Part shown: one piece after another, positions 61,451 to 64,000 of the stretch | How positions within the stretch are numbered: the first letter of the stretch is position 1 | Layout: each line of letters begins with the position of its first letter | Assembly (NCBI RefSeq): GCF_022662195.1 | Contig: NZ_JAKMCS010000008.1 | Location: forward strand, 1 to 64,000 | Length of the DNA stretch: 64,000 nt | DNA from: Aestuariivivens insulae | Lineage (GTDB): Bacteria > Bacteroidota > Bacteroidia > Flavobacteriales > Flavobacteriaceae | Reading direction: 5' to 3' | Notes under the pieces: generated by a model | The model's database searches: none | What the model was told of the DNA's origin: nothing | The model's input: only the letters and a program-made list of their open reading frames with translations | Translations under genes and position numbers: made by a program

Positions 61451-64000
61451 ATGAGTACAAGAAGAGATTTTTTAAAACAAGCAGGGTTGTTAACCGGTGG
61501 CTTGGGCGTTGTAGGCAGTCTACCGGCCTCAGTCCAACGTGCCCTGTCAATCGATCCAGAAGAGGGCAGTACCTACGAGGATGCCGAACATATAGTTTTG
61601 TTAATGCAAGAAAACAGGTCGTTCGACCATTGCTTTGGAACCCTTAGGGGCGTTAGGGGGTTTAACGATCCCCGAGCGATCACACTACCCAACAGGAATC
61701 CAGTCTGGTTACAGTCCAATAAAAAGGGGGAGACTTATGCGCCTTTCCGACTGGATATGAAGGCGACCCGTGCCACTTGGATGGGCGATTTACCACATTC
61801 CTTTGAAAGTCAGGTTGATGCGCGCAATAAAGGGAAGTACGACAATTGGTTGGAAGCCAAACGGACTCACCGTAAGCCTTACCGGGACATGCCCTTAACC
61901 ATGGGGTATTATAACCGTGAAGATATTCCCTTCTACTATGCCTTTGCCGATGCCTTTACGGTGTTCGATCAGCACTTTTGTTCCAGTTTAACGGGTACCA
62001 CGCCCAACAGAAACTATTTTTGGTCGGGCAAAATTAGGGAGACGCCTACATCCAAGCCCTGTGTTTGGAATTCTGATACTTACTACAATAGCGAGGCGAA
62101 ATGGAAGACCTATCCCGAGCGTCTGGAAGAACATGGTATCTCTTGGCGGGTCTATCAGAATGAGATTAGCGTTCAAACGGGACTCACGGGAGAGGACGAA
62201 GCTTTGTTAGCGAATTTCACTGATAATAACTTCGAATTTTTTAGTCAGTTCAACGTACGCTTCAGTAAAAGCCATCAAAGCTTTTTAAAAAAGCGCTTTA
62301 GCGAGTTACCCGATGAGATTGGTGAACTGGAGCAACAAATCAAAGCACAGCCTAAGGTGGCAACCCAAAAGCTTAGAAACCAGTTAGTGCAAAAGCAGAA
62401 TCAGCTGAAAAAGATAAAGGAGGAGCTGGAATTATGGAGTCCTGAGAACTATGAAAAGCTTAGTACGTTCCAAAAGAACATTCATGAAAGAGCATTTACT
62501 ACCAATAGTAACGATCCCCATTACCATGAGACGGAGTCCATTACCTTTAATGACAATGGTGAAGAACGGACTATGCGTGTGCCCAAGGGAGACATCTTGC
62601 ACCAGTTTAGGGAAGATGTCAATACGAACAAGTTACCAACAGTATCCTGGCTTGTGGCTCCGCAAAAATTTTCGGACCACCCCAGCGCCCCTTGGTTCGG
62701 AGCTTGGTATGTTTCCGAAGTACTGGATATCCTGACGAAGAATCCAGAGGTGTGGAAAAAGACAATATTCATCTTAACTTATGATGAGAACGATGGGTAT
62801 TTCGACCATGTGCCGCCTTTTGTGGCCCCACATCCGGAACAAAAGCACAAGACTTCCAAAGGGATTGATGTTACTTCAGAATATATTACCATGGAAGACG
62901 AGCTCGAAAAGCGTGGTGTGAAACCTGAAAATGCCCGGGAAACTCCCGTTGGCATGGGGTACCGTGTACCTATGGTTGTAGCCTCACCGTGGAGCCGTGG
63001 CGGATGGGTGAATTCCGAGGTATGCGATCTTACCTCTCCACTGCAGTTCATGGAAAAGTTCTTGGCCAAGAAAACAGGAAAGACCATTAAGGAGACCAAT
63101 ATAAGCAGTTGGCGCAGGGCTATTTCTGGAGATATGACCTCTGCTTTTCGTCCATTCAACCCTACGGCACTAAATTTCTCGGAGTTTGTGGACAGGACAC
63201 CCTTTATGGAGGATATTTACAGGGCAAGCTTTAAGTCCCCGCCGTCTAACTTTAAACCACTTAGCGCAGGGGAGATGGAGAAAGTGCGGTCAGGAGAGCA
63301 TGATCTCCCGTACATGCCGGCACAAGAACCCGGGATCAAGGATTCTTGTGCATTGCCCTATGAGCTATACATAGAAGATAGTATTGACAGGACAAATGAA
63401 ACCTTTAAATTGTCGTTTCAAGCTGCTAACCAAGTGTTTGGGAATTTGGCTTCCGGAGCTCCGTTTAATGTCTATGCTCCTGGTAATTACCTCCAGGAAG
63501 ACCACTCAAGAATAAAGCATTTCAAGCCAGTTAAGGCATGGGCTTTTGCAGTAGAAGCGGGAGAACAGGTAGAGGATACATGGCCCTTAAGCCATTTTGA
63601 AAACGGGAATTACCATTTACGGGCCTATGGTCCAAATGGTTTTTATAGGGAGTACAAGGGAAGTGCATCAGATCCAGAACTTAAGATAAAGTGCCACTTC
63701 GAAAGTGTTGGGCGCTTGTTAAGGAAGCTATCGGGTAATGTGGAGCTGGAAATAGCCAATACCTCAGGGGTGGATTATAGGATAGAAATTACCGACCATG
63801 CCTATAATAGCCCAACAGTAAGTCATGATGTTGCCAAAGGTGATACGATCAAGGTTGTATTAAGATCGAGCGATAGTTATGGCTGGTACGACTTTTCATT
63901 AAGGGTAGTAGGCATCGGCACTTATGAAAGACGCTTCGCTGGTCGTGTAGAAACGGGCAAGGCCTCTAAGACAGACCCGTTTATGGGGCGGGTAATTTAG
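61451..64000 (+). CDS. Phosphocholine-specific phospholipase C-like enzyme (Tat-exported)
   Basis: 849 residues; the stop codon is the last triplet of the window. A Tat signal STRRDFLKQAGLLTGGLGVVG opens the protein. The phosphoesterase domain (about 35-600) has EHIVLLMQENRSFDHCFGTLRGVRGF, HSFESQVDARNKGKYDNW, DQHFCSSLTGTTPNRNYFWSG, SAPWFGAWYVSEVLDIL and ILTYDENDGYFDHVPPF. The C-terminal 190 residues show two beta domains of the kind appended to non-haemolytic phospholipases C (YELYIEDS..., SGVDYRIEITDHAY...). It hydrolyses phosphatidylcholine-type lipids or related phosphodiesters in the periplasm. GC is roughly 43-58% in sampled 60-bp stretches, above most neighbours, which may indicate transfer. 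Confidence 0.9.
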   Translation: MSTRRDFLKQAGLLTGGLGVVGSLPASVQRALSIDPEEGSTYEDAEHIVLLMQENRSFDHCFGTLRGVRGFNDPRAITLPNRNPVWLQSNKKGETYAPFRLDMKATRATWMGDLPHSFESQVDARNKGKYDNWLEAKRTHRKPYRDMPLTMGYYNREDIPFYYAFADAFTVFDQHFCSSLTGTTPNRNYFWSGKIRETPTSKPCVWNSDTYYNSEAKWKTYPERLEEHGISWRVYQNEISVQTGLTGEDEALLANFTDNNFEFFSQFNVRFSKSHQSFLKKRFSELPDEIGELEQQIKAQPKVATQKLRNQLVQKQNQLKKIKEELELWSPENYEKLSTFQKNIHERAFTTNSNDPHYHETESITFNDNGEERTMRVPKGDILHQFREDVNTNKLPTVSWLVAPQKFSDHPSAPWFGAWYVSEVLDILTKNPEVWKKTIFILTYDENDGYFDHVPPFVAPHPEQKHKTSKGIDVTSEYITMEDELEKRGVKPENARETPVGMGYRVPMVVASPWSRGGWVNSEVCDLTSPLQFMEKFLAKKTGKTIKETNISSWRRAISGDMTSAFRPFNPTALNFSEFVDRTPFMEDIYRASFKSPPSNFKPLSAGEMEKVRSGEHDLPYMPAQEPGIKDSCALPYELYIEDSIDRTNETFKLSFQAANQVFGNLASGAPFNVYAPGNYLQEDHSRIKHFKPVKAWAFAVEAGEQVEDTWPLSHFENGNYHLRAYGPNGFYREYKGSASDPELKIKCHFESVGRLLRKLSGNVELEIANTSGVDYRIEITDHAYNSPTVSHDVAKGDTIKVVLRSSDSYGWYDFSLRVVGIGTYERRFAGRVETGKASKTDPFMGRVI

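Noticed and set aside
1-64000. CRISPR array, transposon, prophage or rRNA operon
   Set aside because: No regularly spaced repeats, transposase, integrase, phage genes or rRNA sequence were recognised in the window.

Overview
The window looks like part of the chromosome of an AT-rich marine flavobacterium (Bacteroidota, Flavobacteriaceae-like). The grounds are three SusC/SusD pairs, type A and type B sorting domains of the type IX secretion system, a hybrid two-component regulator, two ECF sigma/FecR sets and Bacteroidota-type TAnnTTTG promoters. Identification is by reading motifs in the sequence; no database search was run.

The central theme is a polysaccharide utilisation locus for a sulfated, uronate-containing glycosaminoglycan, most likely chondroitin/dermatan sulfate. 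A six-gene, tightly packed run at 31.2-40.8 kb encodes a GH88 unsaturated glucuronyl hydrolase, a sulfatase, a PL8 chondroitin ABC-type lyase, a second sulfatase, a DUF6250-like protein and a GH20 hexosaminidase. A third sulfatase follows at 41.1 kb and a divergent GH20 lies at 29-30.8 kb. The lyase would cut the polymer to 4,5-unsaturated oligosaccharides, the sulfatases would remove sulfate and GH88 would release the unsaturated uronate. The uronate would then pass through KduI, KduD (minus strand, 4.8-6.5 kb), KdgK and KdgA (46-47.9 kb) to pyruvate and glyceraldehyde 3-phosphate. A complete TRAP transporter (47.9-50.6 kb) follows kdgA.

Layout: 0-0.6 kb holds tRNA-Leu(GAG) and tandem GIY-YIG nuclease genes carrying copies of the tRNA 3' end. 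0.8-2.8 kb is a secreted beta-helix protein. 2.9-6.5 kb is a leftward operon kduI-kduD-DUF4861-CBM9-like. 6.8-12 kb holds a LacI-family repressor and a hybrid two-component regulator. 12.2-18 kb is SusC/SusD pair 1 plus a DUF5017-like lipoprotein. 18.6-21.4 kb holds two LamG proteins with T9SS tails. 21.5-28.4 kb is ECF sigma, FecR and SusC/SusD pair 2. 29-42.7 kb is the glycosaminoglycan enzyme cluster. 42.7-45.4 kb holds a zinc-ribbon membrane protein and a type B T9SS protein. 46-50.6 kb is kdgK-kdgA-TRAP. 50.8-59.6 kb is a divergent ECF sigma, FecR, SusC/SusD pair 3 and a duplicated LamG lipoprotein. 59.7-64 kb holds a LamG-fused phosphodiesterase and a Tat-exported phospholipase C.

Regulation is unusually readable. 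The same LacI-type palindrome (18 bp core AATACAATCGATTGTATT) lies upstream of kduI and, about 39 kb away, upstream of kdgK. This ties the two halves of the uronate pathway and probably the TRAP genes into one regulon, presumably under the adjacent LacI-family protein. Both ECF/FecR-linked SusC genes are preceded by a similar stem-loop leader. The right end (pair 3 with two phosphoesterases) may target a phosphodiester-containing substrate rather than the sulfated glycan.
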